NCBI RefSeq assembly: GCF_000007665.1
Contig: NC_006087.1
Location: forward strand, 2,356,001 to 2,420,000
Length of the DNA: 64,000 nt
Direction of reading: 5' to 3'
DNA from: Leifsonia xyli subsp. xyli str. CTCB07
GTDB lineage: Bacteria > Actinomycetota > Actinomycetes > Actinomycetales > Microbacteriaceae
Shown here: one piece after another, positions 19,128 through 28,252 of the stretch
How positions within the stretch are numbered: position 1 is the stretch's first letter
How the letters are laid out: the number at the start of each line of letters is the position of its first letter
The notes under the pieces: model-generated
Databases searched by the model: none
The model's input: only the letters and a program-made list of their open reading frames with translations
What the model was told of the DNA's origin: nothing
Translations under genes and position numbers: made by a program

Positions 19128-20804
19128 ATGGACAAACACCACCCAACAGCCCGCGCGCGCAAGCGCCTCACCGCCGCCCTGGCCGGAACCGCGGTCATCG
19201 CACTCGCACTGAGCGGCTGCGCCAGCGACGCGGACTCCGGCGCAGCAAGCGCCGACGGCCGCATCCCGCTGCTCAACTTCGGCGGCTTCGGCGGCGGCTC
19301 GAACCCCAAGGCCAACTACAATCCCTACCTCGCCACTGCCCTGAGCGTCGGCAACTACCTGTACGAGCCGCTGATGATGCTCAACGAGTACTCGTGCGAT
19401 TATGAGCCGTGGCTCGCGACGAAAATGGAGTGGACCACCCCCTCGACGCTCGTCTACACGCTGCGGGACGGCGTGACGTTCAGCGACGGGAAGCCGTTCA
19501 CCGCCGACGACGTGGTGTTCACCTTCGAGATGCTGAAGAAGTACCCCGCCCTCGACACCCGCGGCGCGTGGCAGTCCTTGACCTCCGTCGCCAAGACCGG
19601 GGACGGCCAGGTGACCTTCTCCTTCGACGGCTCGGGCGCCAGCAGCCTGGTCGCCGTCAACGCGGTGATGATCGTGCCGAAGAACCTCTGGTCCACGGTC
19701 GAGGACCCGACCACGTTCACCAACACGAAGCCGGTCGGCACCGGGCCGATGCTCGTCGGCAGCTTCAGCCCGACCAAACTCGTCCTCGACCGCAACCCCG
19801 ACTACTGGCAGGCCAGCAAGATCCGGGTCGACAAAATCCAGTTCAACAACTCGGACCAGGGGCAGGTCGACCAGCTGAAACTCGCGCGCGGCGACTACGA
19901 CATGAACGCGATGTACATTCCCGACATCGAGAAGTCGTACGTCTCGAAGGACCGGGAGCACAACAAATACTGGTTCCCGTCGGGCTCGCCGATCAGCCTG
20001 TACATGAACCTCGACAAAGCACCGTTCGACGACAGCGAGTTCCGCAACGCCATCACGCAGGCGATGGACAAGAAGAAGATCGTGGAAGATGCCCAGCAGG
20101 GCTATGTCAGCGCGGCGAGCCAGACCTCCCTGGTGCTGCCCAACGCGAAGGACTGGCTGCCGACCGGCATTCCCGACGAGGGCTACATCTCCTACGACGT
20201 GGAAGCGGCCAAGGCCGGCCTGGACAAGGCCGGTTACAAGCTGGACGGCTCCGGCAAGCGCCTCGGGGCCGATGGGAAGCCGCTGAGCTTCTCCATCCAG
20301 ATCCCCGGCGGCTGGAACGACTGGATACAGGCGGGGAAGATCGTGCAGAAGAACTTCCAGGCCCTCGGGATCTCGGTGGACATGCAGAACCCGACCCCGG
20401 AGGTCCAGGGGCAGAACCGGCTGACCGGACAGTACGACCTGACGTTCGGCGTCCGCGGCGGCTCCTGCGACATGTACCGCAACTTCCTCGAACCACTCGC
20501 GAGCAGCGAGACCGCGCCGACCGGCGAGACGGCCAAGACCAACGAGGTGCGCTGGCGCGACGGCGAGACCGACCGGCTGATCGACCGGCTGCGCCAGGAG
20601 TCCGACCCCGCGGAGCAGAAGAAGACCGTCGGCGAGCTGGCGACCATCATGTACGAGAAGAAGCCCTACATCCCGCTCTGGTACGGCGCCAGCTGGTTCG
20701 AGTACTCCACCAAACGCGCCGTCGGCTGGCCGAGCGCGGAGGACCCGTACGCCAAGCCGAGCAACATGCCGATCATCCTGACGCACCTGCGTCCGGCGCA
20801 GTAG
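19128..20804 (+). CDS. Family 5 extracellular solute-binding lipoprotein
   Basis: A 558-residue lipoprotein receptor of an oligopeptide-type ABC transporter. The signal peptide ends in the lipobox LALSGC (about residues 24-29); the mature protein follows the SBP family 5 layout with VYTLRDGVTFSDGKPFTADD and the C-terminal KPYIPLWYGASWFEYS. AAGGAGG lies seven bases before ATG 19128. Next to a LacI regulator and glycosidases, members of this family usually bind oligosaccharides rather than peptides. Intact, with the permease behind it broken. Confidence 0.92.
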   Translation: MDKHHPTARARKRLTAALAGTAVIALALSGCASDADSGAASADGRIPLLNFGGFGGGSNPKANYNPYLATALSVGNYLYEPLMMLNEYSCDYEPWLATKMEWTTPSTLVYTLRDGVTFSDGKPFTADDVVFTFEMLKKYPALDTRGAWQSLTSVAKTGDGQVTFSFDGSGASSLVAVNAVMIVPKNLWSTVEDPTTFTNTKPVGTGPMLVGSFSPTKLVLDRNPDYWQASKIRVDKIQFNNSDQGQVDQLKLARGDYDMNAMYIPDIEKSYVSKDREHNKYWFPSGSPISLYMNLDKAPFDDSEFRNAITQAMDKKKIVEDAQQGYVSAASQTSLVLPNAKDWLPTGIPDEGYISYDVEAAKAGLDKAGYKLDGSGKRLGADGKPLSFSIQIPGGWNDWIQAGKIVQKNFQALGISVDMQNPTPEVQGQNRLTGQYDLTFGVRGGSCDMYRNFLEPLASSETAPTGETAKTNEVRWRDGETDRLIDRLRQESDPAEQKKTVGELATIMYEKKPYIPLWYGASWFEYSTKRAVGWPSAEDPYAKPSNMPIILTHLRPAQ

Positions 20805-20814
20805 GACCGGTCCG

Positions 20815-21685
20815 ATGCGGTACTTCCTCCGGAGAGCGGGATTCTTCGTCGCCACGCTGTGGGCCGCGATCACGCTCAACTTCCTGATCCCCCGTCTGCA
20901 GCCGGGGGATCAGGCGGAGGCCATCGTGCGCAAGCTCGTCGGCCGGAACGCCTCGATCGACCCGGCCCAGCTGGAATCGGTGCGCCTCATGCTCGGCGTG
21001 AGCGACAAAAACCTCTTCCAGCAGTACCTCGACTACCTCGGCGCGATCGTCCGCGGCGACTTCGGGGTCTCTTACACCTATTTCCCCTACCGGGTGACGG
21101 ACATCATCGCGCAGGCGATGCCCTGGACGATCACGCTGGTCGGAATCACGACGATCGTCTCGTTCGTCGCCGGCACGCTGCTCGGGCGTGGGCTGCGTAC
21201 CGTCGCGGCTCACGGGTCGACTCGGTGCTGACGCTCGCCTCCACCTTCCTCGGCACCCTGCCGTTCTTCTGGATCGCGCTGATGCTGATCTTCGTGTTCT
21301 GCTTCACCTGGCAGCTCTTCCCCGAGTCGGGCGGCTACGGCTCCACCGAGCCGGGCTGGAACTGGCCGTTCGTGGGCGATGTGATCGCGCACGCGGCGAA
21401 GCCGATGATCGCGCTGAACTACGGGGCGCGCATCGCCATCCTGCCCTCGGTCACCGGCTTCGCGCTGGCGCTCGGCGGGCTGCTGGGCGGCACCATCCTG
21501 GTGGAGACGATCTTCAACTATCCGGGGCTCGGCCGCCTGCTCTTCGAGGCGGTGGGGAACAGCGACTTCCCCCTACTTCAGGCGATCTTCCTCCTCACGA
21601 CCATCGGCGTGCTGGTCGCGAACCTCGCCGCAGACGTGCCTACGGCATCCTCGACCCCCGCGTCAGAAAGGCGGCGACGGTATGA
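20815..21685 (+). pseudogene. DppB-type ABC permease, frameshifts and internal deletion
   Basis: First permease of the transporter. The start MRYFLRRAGFFVATLWAAI is normal, with the first membrane helix. The frame shifts near 21195 (LGRGLR, then VDSVLTLASTFLGTLPFFW), and again near 21635 (VLVANLAADV, then YGILDPRVRKA), ending at 21685. Between DVIAHAAKP and NYGARIAILPSVTGFAL roughly 50 residues usually found in the family, holding a helix and most of the EAA loop that docks on the ATPase, are absent. A transporter with this subunit cannot assemble. The stop overlaps the next start by four bases. Confidence 0.8.
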
Positions 21686-22608
21686 GCGCGACGACATCGG
21701 TCCCGAACGAACCCCTCGGTGTGGAGACCTCGGCCGTCCCGGCGGCGCGCTCGAGCGGCGCCGGGCGCGGACCGCGCTGGTACGTGCTGCTCTGGCGCGA
21801 TCCCAAGTGCCGCGTCGGGATGTTCCTGCTCGCCGCGTTCCTCCTCGCCGCGGCGCTCGCCCCGCTCATCGCGCCCTTCGACCCCCGCGAAGCGGTCGGC
21901 GGCGCGAGCGAGGGTCCGAGCGCCGCCCACTGGCTGGGCACCACGGACAATGGCGAGGATGTGCTCAGCCAGCTCATCTGGGGCGCGCAGACCTCGCTCA
22001 TCGTCGGCCTGATCGCCGGGCTCATCTCCACCGCGATCGGGCTCGTCATCGGGCTCACCGCCGGGTACAGCCAGGGCGTCGTCGACGAGATCCTGTCGTT
22101 CCTCACGAACCTCGCGCTCGTCGTCCCGGTCCTGCCGCTGATCGTGACGCTCGCCTCGTACTCCCCGGTGCGCGGCATCTGGATGATCATCTTCGTCATC
22201 AGCGTCACCGGCTGGGCCTACGGCGCTCGGATCAAACGCTCGCAGGTCATCTCCCTGCGCACCCGCGACTACGTCGCTGCGGAGAAACTGGCCGGAGACC
22301 GCACACCGCGCATCATCCTGCGGGAGATCATGCCCAATATGACCTCACTCATCGTCGTCAGCTTCATGGGCGCCGCCCTCGGCGCGATCGGCGGCGAGGG
22401 CGGACTCGCGTTCCTGGGACTGGGCGATCCGCAGACGGTCAGCTGGGGCGCGATGCTCTACCAGGCCAACATCGGCGGCGCGCTGCTCACCGGGCAGCTC
22501 GCCTGGCTGATCGCCCCGGGGCTCACCCTCGCTCTGCTCATCACGAGCTTCACACTCATCAATTTCGGCATCGACACGCTGAGCAACCCCCAGCTGAGGG
22601 AGGGATGA
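21682..22608 (+). CDS. DppC-type ABC transporter permease
   Basis: A 308-residue second permease, intact, with an N-terminal cytoplasmic tail, a first helix at about 45-65, the periplasmic HWLGTTDNGEDVLSQLIWGA motif of the family, and the EAA docking loop AEKLAGDRTPRIILREIMPN (about 197-216). Its start overlaps the broken permease stop and its stop overlaps the ATPase start (ATGA), so the genes were translationally coupled. Without its partner it is probably an orphan. Confidence 0.9.
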   Translation: MSATTSVPNEPLGVETSAVPAARSSGAGRGPRWYVLLWRDPKCRVGMFLLAAFLLAAALAPLIAPFDPREAVGGASEGPSAAHWLGTTDNGEDVLSQLIWGAQTSLIVGLIAGLISTAIGLVIGLTAGYSQGVVDEILSFLTNLALVVPVLPLIVTLASYSPVRGIWMIIFVISVTGWAYGARIKRSQVISLRTRDYVAAEKLAGDRTPRIILREIMPNMTSLIVVSFMGAALGAIGGEGGLAFLGLGDPQTVSWGAMLYQANIGGALLTGQLAWLIAPGLTLALLITSFTLINFGIDTLSNPQLREG

Positions 22609-24192
22609 CCGTGGCACTCCTCGAGGTCACCGATCTGTCCGTCGTCTACCGTCCGCGCGACCACGCACCGCACCACGCGGTCCGCTCGGTCTCGTTCGCC
22701 ATCGAGAAGGGCGAGTTCGTCGGCCTGGTCGGCGAGTCGGGATGCGGCAAGTCGACGCTCGGCAACGCCGTCCTGCACTTGCTCAGCAAACCGGCCGCCA
22801 TCGAGAGCGGGAGCGTCGTCTTCGACGGCCGGCGCATCGACGGACTCAGCGACGACGAGCTCCGCGGCAGCCGCTGGGTCTCGCTCTCGACCGTGTTCCA
22901 GTCCTCGATGAACTCGCTCAACCCGGTCATGACGATCGCGGCGCAGTTCCGGGACACCTTCCGCGCCCATCGCGCCCCGGCCTCCCGCGTCCGCGCCGCC
23001 GAGCTGCTCAGGATGGTTGACCTGGAGGAGAGCATGCTCGACTCCTACCCGCACGAGCTCTCCGGCGGGATGAAGCAGCGCGTCGCCCTCGCCCTCGCGC
23101 TGGCCCTCAGCCCCGATCTGGTCGTGCTGGACGAACCGACCACCGGGCTCGATGTGCTCGTGCAGCGCCGCATCCTGGACCGGCTGCGCGAGCTTCAGGC
23201 GCAGCTGGGCTTCGCGGTGCTGTTCGTCAGCCACGACATCGGCACCGTCCTGGAGCTGAGCGACCGCGTGCTCGTCATGCTGGACGGCGAGCTCGTGGAG
23301 CAGTCGACGCCCGCCGCACTGCTGGGCGGCGCCAGGCATCCCTACGCAGCGAAGCTCCTCGACGCCTACCGAGTGACCTCCGGCGCGGTGGCGAAGGCCG
23401 CCACCGCAAGCGCCGCCGAGCCGCTGCTGACCATGAGCGGGGTCGGCAAGGCCTACCGCGCTGGCCGAGATCTCGCTCACCCTCCGCGAAGGCACCGTCT
23501 CCGCCCTGGTCGGCCAGTCCGGCTCGGGCAAGTCCACGATCGCGCGCCTCCTGCTCGGGATGGAGCGGCCCGACGGCGGAACGGTCACCCTCACCCGTCC
23601 CGGCTCCTCCCCCGTCCCGGTCGGGACGCTGCGCGGACGCCGCCTGCGCGAGTACCGCGCGACGACGCAGCTGGTCTTCCAGGACCCGTTCGCCTCGCTG
23701 AACCCCGCGAACACCGTGCAGTACATCCTGTCGCGGCCGCTGCAGAACTTCGGCGGAATCCCGCGATCGGAGGTGGCGGTGCGCGCTGCTGACCTCCTCG
23801 AGCAGGTCGGCCTCACGCCCGCGGCACGCTTCATCGACAAGCTGCCCCACCAGCTCTCGGGCGGCCAGCGCCAGCGGGTCGTGATCGCCCGCGCCCTCGC
23901 GGCGAACCCGGCCGTCCTCATCGCGGACGAGCCGGTTTCGATGCTGGATGTCTCCATCCGCGCCGAAATCCTCGACCTCCTCCACCACCTGGTCGCCGGC
24001 CGCGGCATCGCCATGCTCTACATAACGCACGATCTTTTGTCGGCGCGGGCGCTCGCGGACGACGTCACGGTGCTCGAAGGCGGGCAGGTGCGCGAACAGG
24101 GGACGGCCGCGCAGGTGATCGACAACGCGACGCACCCCTACACCCGCGAGCTCCTGGCCGCCATCCCGGACCCCTTCGCCCGGGCGGGGTGA
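22605..24192 (+). pseudogene. Double ABC ATPase (DppD-DppF-like) with a frameshift in the linker
   Basis: The energy unit of the same transporter, with two ATPase domains in one gene. Domain 1 has Walker A GESGCGKST (about 43-51), signature LSGGMKQR and Walker B LVVLDEPTT. Domain 2 has GQSGSGKST, LSGGQRQR and VLIADEPVS. No stop separates them: AAEPLLTMSGVGKAY leads into the second domain, but the frame changes near 23460, so as read only domain 1 is made. Either a fused gene or two genes joined by loss of a stop. Ends at 24192 with the family's HPYTRELLAAIPDP. Confidence 0.82.
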
Positions 24193-24215
24193 AGCCGCCG
24201 CCGCTTCCGAGCCCC

Positions 24216-24647
24216 TCAGGCGGCGGGCGCCGGCGGAAGAATGGCGACGGCCTCGACCTCCGAACGCAGTCCGGGGAGCGCGAGCGCCGAGACACCGATC
24301 AGCGCGCTGGCCGGAGGGGTGGCCGTATCGACCCACCGGTCGCGCCCGGCACGGATGGTTTCGAGGTCCCGTGACGGAAGATCGACGACGAAGAGGGTCA
24401 GCCGCGCGAGGGCGGCCGGGGTGAGGCTTGCGCGGGCGAGCACAGCGTCCAGCCCACGGAAGCATTCGTCCAGCTCTTCGGCGAAAGACGCCGAGCGGGC
24501 CGCGGGCGCGATCTGCCCGGAGACGAACGCCAGGCCGCTTCCCGACGGGACGAGGACAGCGTCGGAGATGCCCGGAACGGCTGCGCTCGGGAGGAATCGC
24601 GGCCCGGCGAGGGCGGAACCGCTCCCGGTTCCCTCGGCGCCGGTCAC
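24216..24647 (-). CDS. RidA/YjgF-family protein
   Basis: A 143-residue member of the RidA family, trimeric proteins that hydrolyse reactive enamines/imines from amino-acid enzymes or act as related hydrolases. LAFVSGQIAP and LTLFVVDL match the fold. The usual C-terminal arginine/glutamate signature (R-P-x-R-x) is replaced by SALIGVSALALPGLRSEVEAVA, so it may belong to a subgroup. It overlaps the small membrane protein gene by four bases. Divergent from a TetR regulator. Confidence 0.78.
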   Translation of the reverse strand: MTGAEGTGSGSALAGPRFLPSAAVPGISDAVLVPSGSGLAFVSGQIAPAARSASFAEELDECFRGLDAVLARASLTPAALARLTLFVVDLPSRDLETIRAGRDRWVDTATPPASALIGVSALALPGLRSEVEAVAILPPAPAA

Positions 24648-24868
24648 GCCGGCGCCTGTCCCGTGCGCAGTCTCGCCACCACTCGCAGCAGCGTGGGCAC
24701 GCCCACAGCCACCGCGAACGGCACGACGACGGCGGTGAGCACGGCCGCGCGCAGGAGGAGGGGCCAGTCGTCGGCGAGCCAGCCGAGCACGGCCTGGCCG
24801 AGGGCGACGGCGGGGAAGATCACGAACCAGATGACGAGGATGCGAAGCCAGAGCGGCGACATCATCAT
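24644..24868 (-). CDS. Small two-helix membrane protein
   Basis: A 74-residue hydrophobic protein with two predicted helices (LWLRILVIWFVIFPAVALG and AAVLTAVVVPFAVAVGVP). No family recognised with confidence. Its stop overlaps the RidA gene start, and its promoter region is shared with the divergent TetR gene and its operators, so TetR probably represses both genes. Confidence 0.6.
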   Translation of the reverse strand: MMMSPLWLRILVIWFVIFPAVALGQAVLGWLADDWPLLLRAAVLTAVVVPFAVAVGVPTLLRVVARLRTGQAPA

Positions 24869-24881
24869 GGGAACCTCATTT

Positions 24882-24941
24882 CCAACTATATGGTTGGGTC
24901 AACCATAGGCACCTCCCGCACGATCTGCAACTAAAGAGTTG
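24882..24941. promoter_or_regulatory. Two TetR-type operators in a divergent promoter
   Basis: TATGGTTG-GGT-CAACCATA (24889-24907) is a perfect inverted repeat, with another overlapping pair CCAAC/GTTGG at 24882-24897. CAACT-AAAG-AGTTG (24928-24941) is a second palindrome sharing the CAAC half-site. They lie between the small membrane protein gene and tetR, close to both start codons. Confidence 0.7.
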
Positions 24942-24950
24942 GAATCGGGT

Positions 24951-24956
24951 TAGGAT
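24951..24956 (+). promoter_or_regulatory. -10 box, leaderless tetR promoter
   Basis: TAGGAT ends seven bases before ATG 24964, placing the transcript start at or next to the A of the ATG. No ribosome site is present, as expected for a leaderless actinobacterial mRNA. Confidence 0.5.
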
Positions 24957-24963
24957 TCAGAGC

Positions 24964-25590
24964 ATGGCCTGGGACACCGAGCGCACCCGCACCCTGCTGC
25001 TCGAAGCGGCGACCGCGGAATTCGCCACGCACGGCATCGCCGGGGGCAGGATCGACCGCATCGCCTTAGCGGCGGGGATCAACAAGGAGCGCCTCTACAG
25101 CTACTTCGGCGGCAAGGAAACCCTCTTCGACACGGTGCTCGAGCACCAGCTGTCCCGCGCGGGCGACGATGTGCCTCCCCCCGCCGCCGACACCGGACCG
25201 GGAGGTGTGGCCGACTACGCGGCAGGCCTCCTCGCCCGGCATCGCTCCGATCCGAGCCTCGCCCGGCTGCTGCTCTGGGAAGGGCTGGAGCGCGGGAAAG
25301 CCGTGGCTGCGGAGCGGCGCGCGAGCCAGGCCGCAGAAAAAGCCGCAGCGATCGCAGGGGCGCTCCCCGGGATGACGACGGCACAGGCGCAACATCTGCT
25401 CCTCACGATCCTGACCCTGGCGAACGCCTGGGCCACGCTGCCGAATCTCACCGGCATGTGCGGGCAGGAGGGGGAGGCGCTGGTCTCGGCGATCCGCAGC
25501 GCCGTGCTGACGCTCGCGGAGAGTGCGGGGGCGCCGGCAGCCGGGAGGCGTCCCCGCCGTCACAAGCATCCTGGAGTGCCGGCGACGTGA
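24964..25590 (+). CDS. TetR-family regulator
   Basis: A 208-residue regulator. The N-terminal helix-turn-helix is at about 8-55 (LLLEAATAEFATHGIAGGRID, IALAAGINKERLYSYFGGKE) and a helical ligand domain follows. The divergent membrane protein/RidA pair and the palindromes in between are the likely targets. The last dozen residues ([10 protein letters not shown]) and the stop are encoded by a copy of the purL leader repeat at 25552, so the natural C-terminus has been replaced or extended; this tail is outside the conserved domain. Confidence 0.88.
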   Translation: MAWDTERTRTLLLEAATAEFATHGIAGGRIDRIALAAGINKERLYSYFGGKETLFDTVLEHQLSRAGDDVPPPAADTGPGGVADYAAGLLARHRSDPSLARLLLWEGLERGKAVAAERRASQAAEKAAAIAGALPGMTTAQAQHLLLTILTLANAWATLPNLTGMCGQEGEALVSAIRSAVLTLAESAGAPAAGRRPRRHKHPGVPAT

Positions 25591-25592
25591 CC
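25552..25592 (+). repeat. Direct repeat, copy 1 of the purL leader
   Basis: Thirty bases (25552-25581) are identical to 25876-25905, and the match extends to 41 bases with two mismatches, through GTGACC. This copy overlaps the 3' end of tetR and supplies a GTG at 25587. The offset is 324 bases. Confidence 0.85.
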
Positions 25593-25853
25593 CCCGGCGG
25601 TCCGGCCGCCGAAGCGGGGATCGGGGTGGGCTCGTCCGCCGAGCGCCTTCTCAGCGCCTACCCCGAGATCCAGAGAACAGGCAGCTATACCGATTCGACA
25701 ACGTACTACGGCCTCCATAACGGTGCGGGCGGGTGGATCGTGTTCGCCGTCTTCGAGAGTCGCGTCGTGAGCGTCCAGGTCGCCAACGAGTCGAATGTCC
25801 CCGCGGAGAACGGCTCGGTGCGCACGATGCCCAGCGAACGCTGCCCCGCTTGA
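25587..25853 (+). CDS. Small protein starting in the duplicated purL leader, probable remnant
   Basis: From the GTG in repeat copy 1 an open frame of 88 residues runs to TGA 25853: TPGGPAAEAGIGVG, SAERLLSAYPEIQRTGSY, then GGWIVFAVFESRVVSVQVAN. The content looks like the C-terminal domain of a secreted or lipoprotein-type protein with no signal peptide, so most likely a truncated gene that happens to have gained a start context. No family recognised. Confidence 0.4.
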   Translation: MTPGGPAAEAGIGVGSSAERLLSAYPEIQRTGSYTDSTTYYGLHNGAGGWIVFAVFESRVVSVQVANESNVPAENGSVRTMPSERCPA

Positions 25854-25875
25854 CCCCGGTAGACTGAACCGCATC

Positions 25876-25916
25876 CCCCGCCGTCACAAGCATCCTGGAG
25901 TGCCGCCGAAGTGACC
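25876..25916 (+). repeat. Direct repeat, copy 2, the native purL leader
   Basis: This copy holds the purL translation start (GTG 25911) with CTGGAG upstream. Because it carries the start of a housekeeping gene, it is probably the original and the copy at 25552 the duplicate. A possible -10 box, TAGACT in the context CCGGTAGACT, is at 25859-25864. Confidence 0.8.
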
Positions 25917-28229
25917 GACACCACCGCCCAGCACGTCGTCGACACGGTCGCGAACGCAGCCGCAACGCCGGAGAGAGAGCAGCCGTTCGCAGCGCTCGGC
26001 CTCAAACCGGACGAGTACGCGAGTATCCGCGAGATCCTCGGCCGCCGGCCCACGAACGGCGAGCTGGCGATGTACTCGGTGATGTGGTCCGAACACTGCT
26101 CCTACAAATCCTCGAAGATCTACCTGCGGCAGTTCGGGCAGAAGGTCACACCGGCGATGAAGAAGAACCTCATGGTCGGGATGGGCGAGAACGCGGGCGT
26201 CGTGGACATCGGCGAGGGCTGGGCCGTCACCTTCAAGGTGGAGTCGCACAACCACCCCTCCTACATCGAGCCGTTCCAGGGCGCGGCGACCGGCGTGGGC
26301 GGGATCGTCCGCGACATCATCTCGATGGGCGCACGCCCGGTCGCGGTGATGGACCAGCTGCGCTTCGGTGCGATCGACGAGCCGGACACCGCGCACGTGG
26401 TGCATGGCGTCGTCTCCGGGATCTCGTTCTACGGCAACTGCCTCGGCCTGCCGAACATCGGCGGCGAGACGTACTTCGACCCGGTGTACCAGGGCAACCC
26501 GCTGGTCAACGCGCTCTCGGTGGGCGTGCTGCGCCACGAGGATCTGCACCTCGCGAACGCCTCCGGCGTGGGCAACAAGGTCGTGCTGTTCGGCGCGCGG
26601 ACCGGCGGCGACGGGATCGGCGGCGCGAGCATCCTGGCGTCCGACACGTTCTCCGAGGGCGGGCCGACCAAGCGCCCGGCCGTGCAGGTGGGCGACCCGT
26701 TCGCCGAGAAGGTGCTCATCGAGTGCTGCCTGGAGCTGTACCGCGACAAACTGGTCGAGGGCATCCAGGACCTCGGGGCCGCCGGTATCTCCTGCGCCAC
26801 CAGCGAGCTGGCCTCGAACGGCGACGGCGGGATGTTCATCGAGCTGGACAGCGTGCTGCTGCGCGACCCGAGTCTCACCGCCGAGGAGATCCTCATGTCG
26901 GAGAGCCAGGAGCGGATGATGGCGGTCGTCAAGCCGGAGCTTCTCGACCAGTTCCTCGCGGTGACGGCGAAGTGGGATGTCGAGACCAGCGTCCTCGGCG
27001 AGGTGACCGGCACCGGCCGCCTGGTCATCAACTGGCACGGCGAGGAGATCGCCAACGTCGACCCGCGCACGGTCGCGATCGACGGACCGGTCTACGAGCG
27101 TCCCGTCGCCTACCCGTCGTGGATCGACGCCCTGCGGGCCGACTCGGCCTCAGCGCTCGCCCTGCCGGTCTCGGGCGACGCGCTGCGCGAGCAGGCCCTC
27201 GCCCTGCTGGGCAGCGCGAACCTGGCCGACAAGTCCTGGATCACGGACCAGTACGACTACTTCGTCGGCGGCAACACCGCGCTCGCCTTCCCGGACGACG
27301 CGGGCATGATCCGCGTGGACGAGGAGAGCGGGCTCGGCTTCGCCATCGCGACCGACGCGAACGGCCGCTACTGCCAGCTCGACCCGAAAGAGGGCGCCAA
27401 GCTCGCCCTCGCCGAGGCGTACCGCAACGTCGCCGCCTCCGGCGCGGTGCCCGCCGCGGTCACCGACTGCCTCAACTTCGGCAGCCCGGAGAACCCCGAG
27501 GTCATGTGGCAGTTCTCGCAGGCCGTCGAGGGACTCTCCGACGCCTGCCTGGAACTGGGTATCCCCGTCACCGGCGGCAACGTCTCCTTCTACAACCAGA
27601 CCGGCGATGTCCCCATCTTCCCAACCCCGGTGGTCGGCGTGCTGGGCGTGATCGACGATGTGGCGCGCCGCATCCCGGCCGGCTGGCAGGACGAGGGCGA
27701 GAACATCTACCTCCTCGGCATCACCCGCGAAGAGCTCGACGGCTCCGCGTGGGCGGCGACGGTCCACGGTCACCTTGGCGGACGCCCCCCCGCGGTGGAC
27801 CTCGCCGCCGAGCGCAGGCTCGCCGAGACCCTGCACGCCGCGTCGCAGCAGGGCCTCATCTCATCCGCCCACGACCTCGCCGACGGCGGCCTCGCCCAGG
27901 CCCTCACCGAGAGCGTCCTGCGCTTCGGCGTCGGCGCTCGCGTCTGGCTGGGCGACATCGCCGAGCGGGACGGTGTGGACGCGGCGAGCGCGCTTTTCAG
28001 CGAGTCGACCGCCCGCGCGATCGTCTCCGTTCCCCGCGAGGACGACGTGAAGTTCCGCGGTCTCTGCGATGGGCGCGGCGTCCCCGCGCTCCGCATCGGC
28101 GTCACCGACGCCGGGGCCGGAACAGAGCCGGTGCTGGAGATCCAGGACCTCTTCGCGATCGAGGTGGCGGAGCTGCGCAGCGTCCACCGTTCCACGCTTG
28201 CGGAACGCTTCGGACCGGTGGTGGGCTGA
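25911..28229 (+). CDS. purL: Phosphoribosylformylglycinamidine synthase subunit PurL
   Basis: The 772-residue ATP-dependent large subunit; with PurS and PurQ it converts FGAR to FGAM. Length fits the small PurL class. Visible family motifs: [12 protein letters not shown] (about 62-73), [14 protein letters not shown] and KVESHNHPS at the active site, GGNTALAFP in the second half and [13 protein letters not shown] near the end. GTG 25911 is chosen because the protein begins in the usual place and the repeat provides CTGGAG. It stands alone, 12 kb from purSQ, and is intact, as expected for an essential function. Confidence 0.96.
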   Translation: MTDTTAQHVVDTVANAAATPEREQPFAALGLKPDEYASIREILGRRPTNGELAMYSVMWSEHCSYKSSKIYLRQFGQKVTPAMKKNLMVGMGENAGVVDIGEGWAVTFKVESHNHPSYIEPFQGAATGVGGIVRDIISMGARPVAVMDQLRFGAIDEPDTAHVVHGVVSGISFYGNCLGLPNIGGETYFDPVYQGNPLVNALSVGVLRHEDLHLANASGVGNKVVLFGARTGGDGIGGASILASDTFSEGGPTKRPAVQVGDPFAEKVLIECCLELYRDKLVEGIQDLGAAGISCATSELASNGDGGMFIELDSVLLRDPSLTAEEILMSESQERMMAVVKPELLDQFLAVTAKWDVETSVLGEVTGTGRLVINWHGEEIANVDPRTVAIDGPVYERPVAYPSWIDALRADSASALALPVSGDALREQALALLGSANLADKSWITDQYDYFVGGNTALAFPDDAGMIRVDEESGLGFAIATDANGRYCQLDPKEGAKLALAEAYRNVAASGAVPAAVTDCLNFGSPENPEVMWQFSQAVEGLSDACLELGIPVTGGNVSFYNQTGDVPIFPTPVVGVLGVIDDVARRIPAGWQDEGENIYLLGITREELDGSAWAATVHGHLGGRPPAVDLAAERRLAETLHAASQQGLISSAHDLADGGLAQALTESVLRFGVGARVWLGDIAERDGVDAASALFSESTARAIVSVPREDDVKFRGLCDGRGVPALRIGVTDAGAGTEPVLEIQDLFAIEVAELRSVHRSTLAERFGPVVG

Positions 28230-28252
28230 ACGGCCGGCCGCCGATACGGTGG

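Noticed and set aside
18660..20879. 739-codon minus-strand frame opposite lacI and the binding protein
   Set aside because: Antisense shadow of two well supported genes, no family content.
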